DNA of 64,000 nt from Streptomyces liliiviolaceus. GTDB lineage: Bacteria; Actinomycetota; Actinomycetes; Streptomycetales; Streptomycetaceae. Positions 17,664-25,415 of this stretch are shown one piece after another. A program made the position numbers and the translations under genes. The notes beneath the pieces were generated by a model. The model was not told the DNA's origin. It did no database searches and saw only the letters and a list, made by a program, of their open reading frames with translations. The DNA lies in assembly GCF_018070025.1 (NCBI RefSeq), contig NZ_JAGPYQ010000001.1:6882001-6946000 (forward strand). The letters are read 5' to 3'. The first letter of the stretch is position 1. Every line of letters starts with the position of its first letter.

Positions 17664-18602
17664 TCACGGGCAGTGGATGACCTGACCCGCGTACGAGAGA
17701 TTGCCGCCGAAGCCGAAGAGGAGGACGCGGTCGCCGGTGGAGATCTCGCCGCGTTCGACGAGCTTCGACAGGGCCATCGGGATGCTGGCGGCCGAGGTGT
17801 TGCCGGACTCGACGACATCGCGGGCGATGACGGCGTTCACGGCGCCGATCTTCCCGGCGAGGGGCTCGATGATCCGCAGGTTCGCCTGGTGCAGCACGAC
17901 CGCGGCGAGGTCCTCGGGGGTGACTCCGGCGCGCTCGCAGGCCTTGCGGGCGATGGCCGGCAGCTTCGTGGTGGCCCACCGGTAGACGCTCTGGCCCTCC
18001 TGGGCGAACCGCGCGGGGGTGCCCTCGATGCGTACCGCGTGTCCCATCTCGGGCACCGAGCCCCAGAGCACCGGTCCGATGGCGGACTCCTCGGCGGCCT
18101 CGACGACGGCGGCGCCCGCCCCGTCCCCGACGAGGACGCAGGTCGTGCGGTCCGTCCAGTCGGTGACCTCGGACATCTTGTCGGCGCCGATCACCAGGAC
18201 GCGGCTGGCGCCCCCGGCCCGTACGGCGTGGTCGGCGGTGGCGAGCGCGTGCGTGAAGCCGGCGCACACCACGTTCAGGTCCATGACGGCCGGTGACGGG
18301 ATGCCGAGGCGGGCGGCGACCCGGGCGGCCATGTTCGGTGACCGGTCGACGGCGGTGGAGGTGGCCACCAGGACGAGGTCGATGTCCTCGGGGGTGAGGC
18401 CGGCTGCGGCCAGGGCCTTGGCGGCGGCGTGCGCGGCCAGCTCGTCGACCGGTTCGTCGGGTCCGGCGATGTGGCGGGTACGGATGCCCACCCGGCTCGT
18501 GATCCACTCGTCGCTGGTGTCGACCAGCTCCGCCAGGTCCTCGTTGGTGAGAACCCTGGCGGGCTGGTAATGGCCGACGGCGGTGATGCGTGAGCCGTTC
18601 AT
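17664..18602 (-). CDS. Beta-ketoacyl-ACP synthase III (KAS III/FabH-like)
   Basis: 312 residues with start chosen at ATG 18602 (AAGGGA 6 bases upstream), giving the normal FabH length; the open frame reaches 18698. The thiolase-fold catalytic triad is complete: Cys in LNVVCAGFTHAL, His in VVLHQANLRIIE and Asn in ESGNTSAAS. The family joins an acyl-CoA primer to malonyl-ACP. There is no acyl carrier protein or other fatty-acid gene nearby. It lies between a GntR regulator and an oxalate/formate-type transporter, so it may be a stand-alone condensing or acyl-transfer enzyme. The primer is not predictable. Confidence 0.93.
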   Translation of the reverse strand: MNGSRITAVGHYQPARVLTNEDLAELVDTSDEWITSRVGIRTRHIAGPDEPVDELAAHAAAKALAAAGLTPEDIDLVLVATSTAVDRSPNMAARVAARLGIPSPAVMDLNVVCAGFTHALATADHAVRAGGASRVLVIGADKMSEVTDWTDRTTCVLVGDGAGAAVVEAAEESAIGPVLWGSVPEMGHAVRIEGTPARFAQEGQSVYRWATTKLPAIARKACERAGVTPEDLAAVVLHQANLRIIEPLAGKIGAVNAVIARDVVESGNTSAASIPMALSKLVERGEISTGDRVLLFGFGGNLSYAGQVIHCP

Positions 18603-18728
18603 GGGCGGTCCCTTGCTTGCCGGGGTAACGGGACTCACCAGTCTGATCAGGTACTCACGGGTACGCGGGCACGTAAAGTCACAGGATTGCCGCGCCACCC
18701 TTGTCGGCTTCCGTCAGACCCTCGGACG

Positions 18729-18757
18729 CCCGAACACCCCTCCAGCGGACGTTCGGG
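18729..18757. promoter_or_regulatory. Inverted repeat upstream of the KAS III gene
   Basis: CCCGAAC and GTTCGGG form a perfect 7-base dyad separated by 15 bases, about 130 bases before the KAS III start. It could be an operator or part of a terminator/leader. Binding protein unknown. Confidence 0.3.
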
Positions 18758-18783
18758 TACCTATCCCATGATCACGCCCGGCG

Positions 18784-18803
18784 GCCCGCCCGGGAAGGCG
18801 GGC
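18784..18803 (-). terminator. Hairpin after the MFS/small-subunit genes
   Basis: GCCCGCC-cgggaa-GGCGGGC, a 7-base stem with a 6-base loop, begins 7 bases beyond the stop of the small membrane protein. It suggests the transporter transcript ends here and the KAS III gene has its own promoter. There is no T-run, as is usual in Streptomyces. Confidence 0.5.
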
Positions 18804-18809
18804 GGGTGC

Positions 18810-18971
18810 CTATCCTGTGAACAACTGGGTCGCTTTCTGTACGAGCTCGTACAGACCATAGGCCAGCGGCGCTCCCACCCAGACCCAGGCGAAGACGATC
18901 AGCGGGCGGCGGTCGGGGACCGGGCCGTCCGCCGCGGCGCCGTCGGGCGGACTGCTGTCACTCGTGGACAT
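18810..18971 (-). CDS. Small membrane protein, MFS transporter small subunit-like
   Basis: 53 residues from ATG at 18971 to TAG at 18812-18810. A hydrophilic N-terminus rich in Asp, Pro and Ala is followed by one membrane segment (LIVFAWVWVGAPLAYGLYELV). The start lies inside the last codons of the MFS gene (14-base overlap), so translation is probably coupled. A family of such one-helix proteins accompanies OFA-type MFS transporters in actinobacteria. It presumably binds and stabilises the transporter in the membrane. Confidence 0.8.
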   Translation of the reverse strand: MSTSDSSPPDGAAADGPVPDRRPLIVFAWVWVGAPLAYGLYELVQKATQLFTG

Positions 18972-20280
18972 CGGCGGCCTCCTTCTGGTTCTGGGCGGGG
19001 ACGTGATGGCGGGCGTCCACGGGCCGGACCAGCTCGTTCGCGACGAACCCGACCACGAGCAGCCCGATCATGATGACCAGTGACAGTCCGTAGAGGGACG
19101 CTCCGGATTTGCCTGCCTCCTCCTGCCGGTCCGCGATCCAGTTGACGATCAGCGGTCCGAGGACCCCGGCGGTGGACCAGGCGGTGAGCAGCCGCCCGTG
19201 GATCGCGCCGACCTGGTAGGTCCCGAAGAGGTCCTTCAGATAGGCGGGGACGGTCGCGAAGCCGCCTCCGTAGAAGGAGAGGATCACCAGCGCGGCGATG
19301 ATGAAGACGGGCTTGGAGGAGTCCCCGACCCACGCGATGAGCGCGTACATCAGCGCGCCGACGCCCAGGTAGACGCGGTAGATGTTCTTGCGCCCGATCA
19401 GGTCGGACGTGGAGGACCAGCCGATGCGGCCCGCCATGTTCGCGGCCGAGAGCAGCGCGACGAAACCGGCCGCCGCCGACACCGAGACGGGGGTCGAGGT
19501 GTCCGCGAAGAAGTCCGTGATCATCGGCGCGGCCTTCTCCAGGATGCCGATGCCCGCGGTCACGTTCATGCAGAGCACGATCCACAGCAACCAGAACTGC
19601 GGGGTGCGCACGGCGCTGTTCGCGGAGACCTGTACGCCCTCCAGCGGGGCCGGGGTGCCGTCGGCCGCGGTCTTCGCGGGGCGCGGCACGCGCACGAGCA
19701 GCACACCGAGCGACATGAAGACGGCGTACGTCAGTCCGTGCACGAGGAAGGCGAGCGCGATGCCGGAGCTGTCGGAGCCGAAGGACTCCAGCATCTGCGC
19801 GGACCACGGCGAGGCGATCAGCGCGCCGCCGCCGAAGCCCATGATGGCGATGCCGGTGGCCATGCCGGGCCGGTCCGGGAACCACTTGATGAGCGTGGAG
19901 ACGGGCGAGATGTAGCCGATGCCGAGGCCGATGCCGCCGACGAAGCCGTAGCCGAACACGATCAGCCAGTACTGCTCGGTGGCGGCGCCGAGGGCGGAGA
20001 GCAGGAAGCCCGACGAGAAGCAGATCAGGGCGACCGTCATCGCCCAGCGCGGCCCGTTGCGCTCCACGAGCGTGCCGCCGAACGCGGCGGACAGGCCGAG
20101 CATCACGATGCCGAGCTGGAAGGGCAGGGCGCTCTGGGTGCCGCTGAGGTCCAGCGCGGACTCCAGGGAGGGCTTGAACACGGACCAGGCGTAGGCCTGT
20201 CCGATGGAGAGGTGGACCGACAGGGCCGCGGGCGGGACCAGCCAGCGGCTCCAGCCCGGTGGGGCTACAGGGGGACTCAT
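18958..20280 (-). CDS. OFA (oxalate/formate antiporter-like) MFS transporter
   Basis: 440 residues from ATG at 20280; the longer open frame upstream runs through the divergent promoter. About 12 membrane segments are seen, with OFA-type blocks: LSIGQAYAWSVFKPSLE, FQLGIVMLGLSAAFGG, GGIGLGIGYISPVSTLIKWFPD, and in the second half FYGGGFATVPAYLKDLFG. OFA members exchange oxalate for formate or carry related monocarboxylates. Its divergence from an operon encoding formate dehydrogenase supports formate or another small carboxylate as substrate. The next gene encodes its one-helix partner. Confidence 0.9.
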   Translation of the reverse strand: MSPPVAPPGWSRWLVPPAALSVHLSIGQAYAWSVFKPSLESALDLSGTQSALPFQLGIVMLGLSAAFGGTLVERNGPRWAMTVALICFSSGFLLSALGAATEQYWLIVFGYGFVGGIGLGIGYISPVSTLIKWFPDRPGMATGIAIMGFGGGALIASPWSAQMLESFGSDSSGIALAFLVHGLTYAVFMSLGVLLVRVPRPAKTAADGTPAPLEGVQVSANSAVRTPQFWLLWIVLCMNVTAGIGILEKAAPMITDFFADTSTPVSVSAAAGFVALLSAANMAGRIGWSSTSDLIGRKNIYRVYLGVGALMYALIAWVGDSSKPVFIIAALVILSFYGGGFATVPAYLKDLFGTYQVGAIHGRLLTAWSTAGVLGPLIVNWIADRQEEAGKSGASLYGLSLVIMIGLLVVGFVANELVRPVDARHHVPAQNQKEAADVHE

Positions 20281-20345
20281 GATCCCGGACGATAGGAAGC
20301 GGTTGTTCAGTTGGGAAGTCGCTCCACCCGAACTGGTCGACCGTA

Positions 20346-20379
20346 TGCGGTGAACGGTATGCGGGGTGCGGTGAACGGT
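20346..20379. promoter_or_regulatory. Direct repeat with 21-base period in the transporter promoter
   Basis: TGCGGTGAACGGT occurs at 20346-20358 and again at 20367-20379, a period of 21 bases or two helical turns, 66-99 bases upstream of the MFS start. Such phasing is typical of cooperative binding by an activator or repressor. Confidence 0.4.
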
Positions 20380-20543
20380 CGGTTTCGGCCGACGAACGGA
20401 ATTTCCGGCCGAACTCCGTGTCTCTACCAAGGGTGTTCGTGAGGCGACCCTCAGCGAGCCCTTGAGCCGACTCCAACCCGCGCGGGTACCCACGAACGCC
20501 GCGTGCCAGGTGCTGCGCGAACCCTTGCTGCCCCAACTCCCAT

Positions 20544-20567
20544 ACTGTAGACAATATTCAGTCGACA
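20544..20567. promoter_or_regulatory. Possible GntR operator upstream of the reductase/formate dehydrogenase operon
   Basis: ACTGTAGAC at 20544-20552 is the reverse complement of GTCTACAGT seen in the GntR promoter. It is part of an imperfect dyad TGTAGAC-N8-GTCGACA (6 of 7 matching), 55-78 bases before the reductase GTG start. Its occurrence in both promoter regions supports a common regulator, probably the FCD-GntR protein. Confidence 0.45.
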
Positions 20568-20621
20568 TGGTTCACGCTGTTCAGCGTCTCCTCGGTACCC
20601 TCGACCGAACGGAGCCCCCCA

Positions 20622-21593
20622 GTGAAAGTGGCAGTTCTCGGCGCCGGTGCGATCGGCGCCTACGTCGGAGCCGCGCTGCATCGCGCGGGTGCCGATGTGC
20701 ACCTCATCGCCCGTGGACCGCATCTCGCGGCCATGAGGCAGCACGGAGTGCGAGTGCTCAGCCCGCGCGGTGACTTCACCGCCCGGGCCCACGCCACCGA
20801 CGACCCGGCCGAGGTCGGCCCGGTCGACTTCGTCCTCCTCGGCCTGAAGGCCAACTCGTACGCGGCGTGCGGGCCGCTCATCGAGCCCCTGCTCCACGAC
20901 TCGACCGCGGTGATCGCCGCGCAGAACGGCATTCCCTGGTGGTACTTCCACCGGCACGGCGGCCCGCACGACGGCCACCGCGTCGAGAGCGTGGACCCCG
21001 GCGGCGCGGTCAGTGCGGTGATCGCGCCCTCCCGGGCCATCGGCTGTGTCGTCTACGCGGCCACCGAACTGGCGGGCCCCGGAGTGGTCCGCCATCTCGA
21101 AGGCACCCGGTTCTCCATCGGCGAGCCCGACCGTACGGTCTCGGTGCGCTGCACGGAGTTCGGCGAGGCCATGGTGACCGGCGGGCTCAAGTGCCCGGTG
21201 GAGCCGGACCTGCGCAACGACATCTGGCTCAAGCTGCTCGGCAACATCTCCTTCAACCCCATCAGCGCCCTGGCCCGGGCCACCATGCGGCAGATGTGCC
21301 TGCACGGCGGCACCCGCCGGGTCATCGAGATCATGATGACCGAGACGCTCGCGGTCGCCGAGGCACTGGGCTGCCGGGTGGGCGTCTCCATCGAGCGGCG
21401 CCTCGCCGGCGCGGAGCGGGTCGGCGACCACCGCACCTCCACGCTCCAGGACCTGGAGCGCGGCAAACCGCTCGAACTCGACGTGCTGCTCGCCGCCGTC
21501 GTCGAACTGGCGGAGATCACCGACGTGCCGGTGCCCACGCTCCGCACCGTCCACGCCATCTCGGACCTGCTCGCCCTGAGGACCGCCGCATGA
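20622..21593 (+). CDS. Ketopantoate reductase family protein (2-dehydropantoate 2-reductase-like)
   Basis: 323 residues from GTG at 20622. The N-terminal Rossmann fold starts VAVLGAGAIGAYVGAALHRAG. The ApbA/PanE blocks LLGLKANSYAA and DLRNDIWLKLLGNISFNP follow, with a helical C-terminal domain. The family reduces 2-keto acids with a branched hydroxymethyl group, using NADPH. The true pantothenate enzyme is usually elsewhere, and this copy heads a formate dehydrogenase operon. It may act on another keto or hydroxy acid. Its stop is fused to the first of two mini-ORFs (ATGA overlap). Confidence 0.9.
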   Translation: MKVAVLGAGAIGAYVGAALHRAGADVHLIARGPHLAAMRQHGVRVLSPRGDFTARAHATDDPAEVGPVDFVLLGLKANSYAACGPLIEPLLHDSTAVIAAQNGIPWWYFHRHGGPHDGHRVESVDPGGAVSAVIAPSRAIGCVVYAATELAGPGVVRHLEGTRFSIGEPDRTVSVRCTEFGEAMVTGGLKCPVEPDLRNDIWLKLLGNISFNPISALARATMRQMCLHGGTRRVIEIMMTETLAVAEALGCRVGVSIERRLAGAERVGDHRTSTLQDLERGKPLELDVLLAAVVELAEITDVPVPTLRTVHAISDLLALRTAA

Positions 21594-21628
21594 GGCGGCC
21601 CGCGCGGAAGCCGAGGAGCCACGCATGA
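21590..21628 (+). CDS. Mini-ORF 1, 12 residues, coupled between the reductase gene and mini-ORF 2
   Basis: ATG at 21590 overlaps the reductase stop (ATGA) and has GAGGA 7 bases upstream. It encodes MRRPARKPRSHA and its TGA overlaps the next ATG at 21625. It is the first unit of a 35-base imperfect tandem repeat (ATGAGG at 21590, 21625 and 21660). Whether it is translated is unproven; the conserved ribosome-binding context argues for it. Confidence 0.4.
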   Translation: MRRPARKPRSHA

Positions 21629-21663
21629 GGAGCCCCCGCCAGAACCCGAGGACCGCCGTATGA
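21625..21663 (+). CDS. Mini-ORF 2, 12 residues, coupled to the formate dehydrogenase catalytic gene
   Basis: ATG at 21625 with GAGGA 7 bases upstream encodes MRSPRQNPRTAV. Its TGA overlaps the ATG of the formate dehydrogenase catalytic gene at 21660. It is similar to mini-ORF 1 and to the first residues of the dehydrogenase (MRKRDRTPKVYN), so the dehydrogenase start looks like a third copy of the same repeat. Confidence 0.4.
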   Translation: MRSPRQNPRTAV

Positions 21664-23585
21664 GGAAGCGCGACCGAACTCCCAAGGTGTACAACCGACT
21701 TCAGTACCCCATGGTCCGTGACTCCCGCGACGAACCCTTCCGCAGGGCGAGCTGGGACGAGGCCCTGGACCGGGCCGCCCGGGGCCTGGGCGCGGCGCGC
21801 GACGCGTTCGGCATGTTCTCCTGCGCCCGCGCGACCAACGAGATGAACTACGTGGCGCAGAAGTTCGCCCGCGTGGTCATGGGCACCAACAACGTCGACT
21901 CCTGCAACCGCACCTGCCACGCGCCCAGCGTGGCGGGCCTGTCGGCGGCCTTCGGCTCGGGCGGCGGCACCTCCTCGTACGCCGAGGTCGAGCACACCGA
22001 CCTGGTCGTCATGTGGGGCTCCAACGCCCGTTTCGCACACCCGATCTTCTTCCAGCACGTCCTGAAGGGCATCAGGAACGGCGCCCGGATGTACGCGGTC
22101 GACCCGCGCCGCACCTCCACGGCGGAGTGGGCCGAGAGCTGGCTCGGACTGAACGTGGGCACGGACATCCCGATGGCCCACGCGATCGGCCGCGAGATCA
22201 TCCGGGCGGGCCTCGCGAACGACGCGTTCATCGCGCGGGCCACCACCGGTTTCGAGGAGTACAAGCAGCTCGTCGAGCCGTGGACGCTGTCGCTCGCGGA
22301 GAAGGTGACGGGCGTACCGGCCGCGGCGATACGGGAGTTGGCGCACGCCTACGCCCGTGCCGAGCGCGCCCAGCTGTGCTGGACGCTCGGCATCACCGAG
22401 CACCACAACGGCACGGACAACGTCCGGGCGCTCATCAATCTGTCGCTCCTGACCGGGCACGTGGGCCGCTTCGGTTCCGGGTTGCAGCCCCTGCGCGGAC
22501 AGAACAACGTGCAGGGCGGCGGTGACATGGGCGCCATCCCCAACCGGCTGCCTGGGTTCCAGGACATCCTGGACCCGGACACCCGGCTGAAGTTCGAGTC
22601 GGCGTGGGACACCGTCATCCAGCCGCACTACGGGATGAACCTGACGGAGATGTTCGAGGCCATGGAGGAGGGCTCGCTCAAGGCCGTCTACTGCATCGGG
22701 GAGAACCCGGCGCAGTCGGAGGCCGACAGCGAGCAGGCGGTACGCCGGATGAAGGCCCTGGACTTCCTCGTCGTCCAGGACATCTTCCTCACGAAGACCG
22801 CCGAGCTGGCGGACGTGATCCTGCCCGCGACGGCCGGCTGGGCCGAGACCGAGGGCACGACCACCAACAGCGAGCGGCGGGTCCAGCGGGTGCGGCGGGC
22901 GGTCGTCCCGCCCGGCGAGGCCCGCGAGGACATCGACATCCTCTGCGACCTCGCCTCCCGCATGGGCCACGAGTGGAAGTACGAGGACTCCGAGGCGGTG
23001 TGGGACGAGCTGCGCTCGGTGTCCCCGGACCACTACGGGATGACGTACGAGCGGCTGGAGGAGCATCAGGGCATCCAGTGGCCCTGCCCGCGGACCGACC
23101 GGCTCGAACCGACCTATCTGCACGGCAGGTTGTGGGAGTCCGACCCGGCGGCGCGGGGCCGGCTCGCGCCCTTCGGGCTCGTGCAGCACGATCCGCCCGT
23201 CGATCTGACGGACGAGCAATTTCCCATCCGGCTGACCACCGGGCGGCGGCTCGACTCGTACAACACCGGGGTGCAGAGCGGCGGTTTCGCCTCGCCGATG
23301 CGGCGGGGCGAGTTCGTCGAGCTGTGCCCGGAGGACGCGGAGCGCTACGGCGTGGTGGTCGGCGAGCAGGTCCAGGTCTCCTCGCGGCGCGGGTCGGTGG
23401 TGGCCCCGGTGTGGGTCGACACCGCGCTGCGGCCCGGGCTCGCGTTCATGACCATGCACTTTCCCGACGAGGTGGACACCAACCAGCTGACGATCGAGGC
23501 CAATTGCCCGATCGCGGGGACGGCGGAGTTCAAGGCGTCGGCGATCCGGATCGAAAAACTGCCGGTCGCTACTCAAGTGAGGTGA
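21660..23585 (+). CDS. Formate dehydrogenase catalytic (molybdopterin) subunit lacking its Fe4S4 domain
   Basis: 641 residues from ATG at 21660. The molybdopterin oxidoreductase fold begins at once with RLQYPMVRDSRDEPFRRASWDEAL. The active-site cysteine is Cys86 followed by His87 (CNRTCHAPSVAGL), encoded by TGC, so this is a Cys and not a selenocysteine enzyme. The MGD-binding blocks (VMWGSNARFAHP, LRGQNNVQGGGDMG, YCIGENPAQSE) and C-terminal dinucleotide domain (LTTGRRLDSYNTGVQSG) are intact. The N-terminal [4Fe-4S] domain that normally precedes this region is absent. A matching domain is fused to the C-terminus of the gene starting at 25412. Inference: it oxidises formate to CO2, with electrons passing through the partner subunits to NAD. 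Confidence 0.92.
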   Translation: MRKRDRTPKVYNRLQYPMVRDSRDEPFRRASWDEALDRAARGLGAARDAFGMFSCARATNEMNYVAQKFARVVMGTNNVDSCNRTCHAPSVAGLSAAFGSGGGTSSYAEVEHTDLVVMWGSNARFAHPIFFQHVLKGIRNGARMYAVDPRRTSTAEWAESWLGLNVGTDIPMAHAIGREIIRAGLANDAFIARATTGFEEYKQLVEPWTLSLAEKVTGVPAAAIRELAHAYARAERAQLCWTLGITEHHNGTDNVRALINLSLLTGHVGRFGSGLQPLRGQNNVQGGGDMGAIPNRLPGFQDILDPDTRLKFESAWDTVIQPHYGMNLTEMFEAMEEGSLKAVYCIGENPAQSEADSEQAVRRMKALDFLVVQDIFLTKTAELADVILPATAGWAETEGTTTNSERRVQRVRRAVVPPGEAREDIDILCDLASRMGHEWKYEDSEAVWDELRSVSPDHYGMTYERLEEHQGIQWPCPRTDRLEPTYLHGRLWESDPAARGRLAPFGLVQHDPPVDLTDEQFPIRLTTGRRLDSYNTGVQSGGFASPMRRGEFVELCPEDAERYGVVVGEQVQVSSRRGSVVAPVWVDTALRPGLAFMTMHFPDEVDTNQLTIEANCPIAGTAEFKASAIRIEKLPVATQVR

Positions 23586-23591
23586 TGTCAA

Positions 23592-25415
23592 GTGGACCTG
23601 CACTTCGGTGACAGCAAACCGACGGACGAGGAACAGGCGGCGATCGACACGCTGCTCGGCCCTCCGGAGTCTTCGTGGGAGGGCGCCGACCGGTCGGACG
23701 CCGACCTCAGGTGGGCACGCGGCGGGCGAGCGGCCCGGGACCGTCGTGACCTGCTGTTGCCGGGGCTGCACGCCGTCCACGACCGGATCGGCTGGATCAG
23801 CGAGGGCGCCCTCGACTACCTGTGCCGGCGGCTCACCGTGCCGCCGGCGGAGGCCTACGGGGTCGCCACCTTCTACGCGATGTTCTCGGTGAAGCCGCGC
23901 CCGGCGACGGTCCTGCACGTGTGCACGGACCTGGCGTGCGCGGCGGCGGGCGCATCGGAGCTGTGCGCCGAGGTCGAGGCCCGCCTCGGCCCGGGCAGCG
24001 GCGTCAGCGTCGAGCGCAGCCCCTGCCTCGGCCTGTGCGAACGCGCCCCGGCCGCGCTCGCGGTCAAGGCCGGCGACCCGGTGCGTACGGCCGTGTCGGC
24101 GCCCACCACCGTCGAGCGGGCCGTGCTGGCGGCGAGCTCGCCCGACTCGGCGCCCGAGGAGCCGGCCGCCGCGCTGGCGGTCCCGCAGGCCGGGGACCCC
24201 TCGCTGACGCTGCTCGGCCGGGTCGGCGTGGTCGATCCGGCGTCGCTCGACGACTACCGGGCGCACGGCGGATACACGGCCCTGCGGCAGGCCTTCGCGA
24301 TCGGCCCCGCCGGGGTCATCCGCGAGGTCACCGACGCGGGCCTGGTCGGGCGCGGCGGCGCCGCCTTCCCCACCGGCCGCAAATGGCAGGCCACGGCGTC
24401 CCAGCCCGACCATCCGCACTACCTCGTCTGCAACGCCGACGAATCCGAGCCGGGCACCTTCAAGGACCGCGTGGTCATGGAGGGCGACCCGTACTCCCTC
24501 GTGGAGGCGATGACGATCGCGGCGTACGCGGTCGGCGCGCACAAGGGCTATCTCTATCTGCGCGGCGAGTACCCGCGGGCCCTGCGCCGCATGGAGCACG
24601 CCATCGGGCAGGCACGCGCGCGCGGGCTGCTCGGGGACGACGTCCTCGGCCAGGGGTACGCCTTCGACATCGAGATCCGGCGCGGCGCGGGCGCCTACAT
24701 CTGCGGTGAGGAGACCGCCCTCTTCAACTCCATCGAGGGGTACCGGGGCGAACCGCGGTCGAAGCCGCCCTTCCCCGTGGAGAAGGGTCTGTTCGGCAAG
24801 CCGACCGCCGAGAACAACGTCGAGACGCTGGTCAACGTCCTGCCGATCCTCACCATGGGCGCCCCGGCGTACGCGGCGATCGGCACCGGCACCTCCACCG
24901 GGCCGAAGCTGTTCTGCGTGTCCGGCAGCGTGGACCGGCCCGGCATCTACGAGCTGCCGTTCGGCGCCACGCTCGGCGAGCTGCTGGAACTGGCGGGCGT
25001 ACGCGAGCGGCTGCGCGCGGTGCTCCTCGGCGGTGCGGCCGGCGGCTTCGTACGGCCCGACGAGCTGGACATCCCGCTCACCTTCGAGGGCACCCGGGCG
25101 GCCGGCACGACGCTCGGCTCCGGGGTGGTGCTGGCCTTCGACGACACCGTGCCGCTGCCGCGGCTGCTGCTGCGGATCGCCGAGTTCTTCCGCGACGAGT
25201 CGTGCGGGCAGTGCGTGCCGTGCCGGGTCGGGACCGTGCGCCAGGAGGAGGCCCTGCACCGCATCGTCGAGCGGACCGGAGCCGACGCGGCGGCCGACAT
25301 CACGCTGCTGCGTGAGGTGGGCCGGGCCATGAAGGACGCCTCGATCTGCGGTCTGGGACAGACCGCGTGGAACGCCGTGGAATCCGCCATCGACCGCCTG
25401 GGGGCGTACGAATGA
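23592..25415 (+). CDS. NAD-linked formate dehydrogenase, fused NuoE/NuoF-type (FdsG-FdsB-like) subunit
   Basis: 607 residues from GTG at 23592, 6 bases after the catalytic gene stop. Residues about 30-160 form a NuoE thioredoxin-like domain with [2Fe-2S] ligands Cys111, 116, 145 and 149 (CLGLCERAP). From about 220 comes the NuoF diaphorase: FMN/NADH blocks GRGGAAFPTGRKW, CNADESEPGTFKDR and GAGAYICGEETAL, then the N3-type [4Fe-4S] motif ESCGQCVPCRVG with a later Cys in SICGLG. It takes electrons from the iron-sulfur subunit and reduces NAD. In many bacteria these are two proteins; here they are one chain. Confidence 0.94.
   Translation: MDLHFGDSKPTDEEQAAIDTLLGPPESSWEGADRSDADLRWARGGRAARDRRDLLLPGLHAVHDRIGWISEGALDYLCRRLTVPPAEAYGVATFYAMFSVKPRPATVLHVCTDLACAAAGASELCAEVEARLGPGSGVSVERSPCLGLCERAPAALAVKAGDPVRTAVSAPTTVERAVLAASSPDSAPEEPAAALAVPQAGDPSLTLLGRVGVVDPASLDDYRAHGGYTALRQAFAIGPAGVIREVTDAGLVGRGGAAFPTGRKWQATASQPDHPHYLVCNADESEPGTFKDRVVMEGDPYSLVEAMTIAAYAVGAHKGYLYLRGEYPRALRRMEHAIGQARARGLLGDDVLGQGYAFDIEIRRGAGAYICGEETALFNSIEGYRGEPRSKPPFPVEKGLFGKPTAENNVETLVNVLPILTMGAPAYAAIGTGTSTGPKLFCVSGSVDRPGIYELPFGATLGELLELAGVRERLRAVLLGGAAGGFVRPDELDIPLTFEGTRAAGTTLGSGVVLAFDDTVPLPRLLLRIAEFFRDESCGQCVPCRVGTVRQEEALHRIVERTGADAAADITLLREVGRAMKDASICGLGQTAWNAVESAIDRLGAYE

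Larger units (their letters stand above)
20281..20621. promoter_or_regulatory. 341-base divergent promoter region, transporter / formate operon
   Basis: No gene is seen here. It contains the paired direct repeat at 20346-20379, a possible GntR operator at 20544-20567 and the leader of the reductase gene, whose GTG start follows at 20622. Both divergent transcripts should start within this gap. Confidence 0.6.

Noticed and set aside
21915-21920. Possible selenocysteine in the formate dehydrogenase active site
   Set aside because: The active-site codon is TGC followed by CAC (Cys-His), and no in-frame TGA is present.
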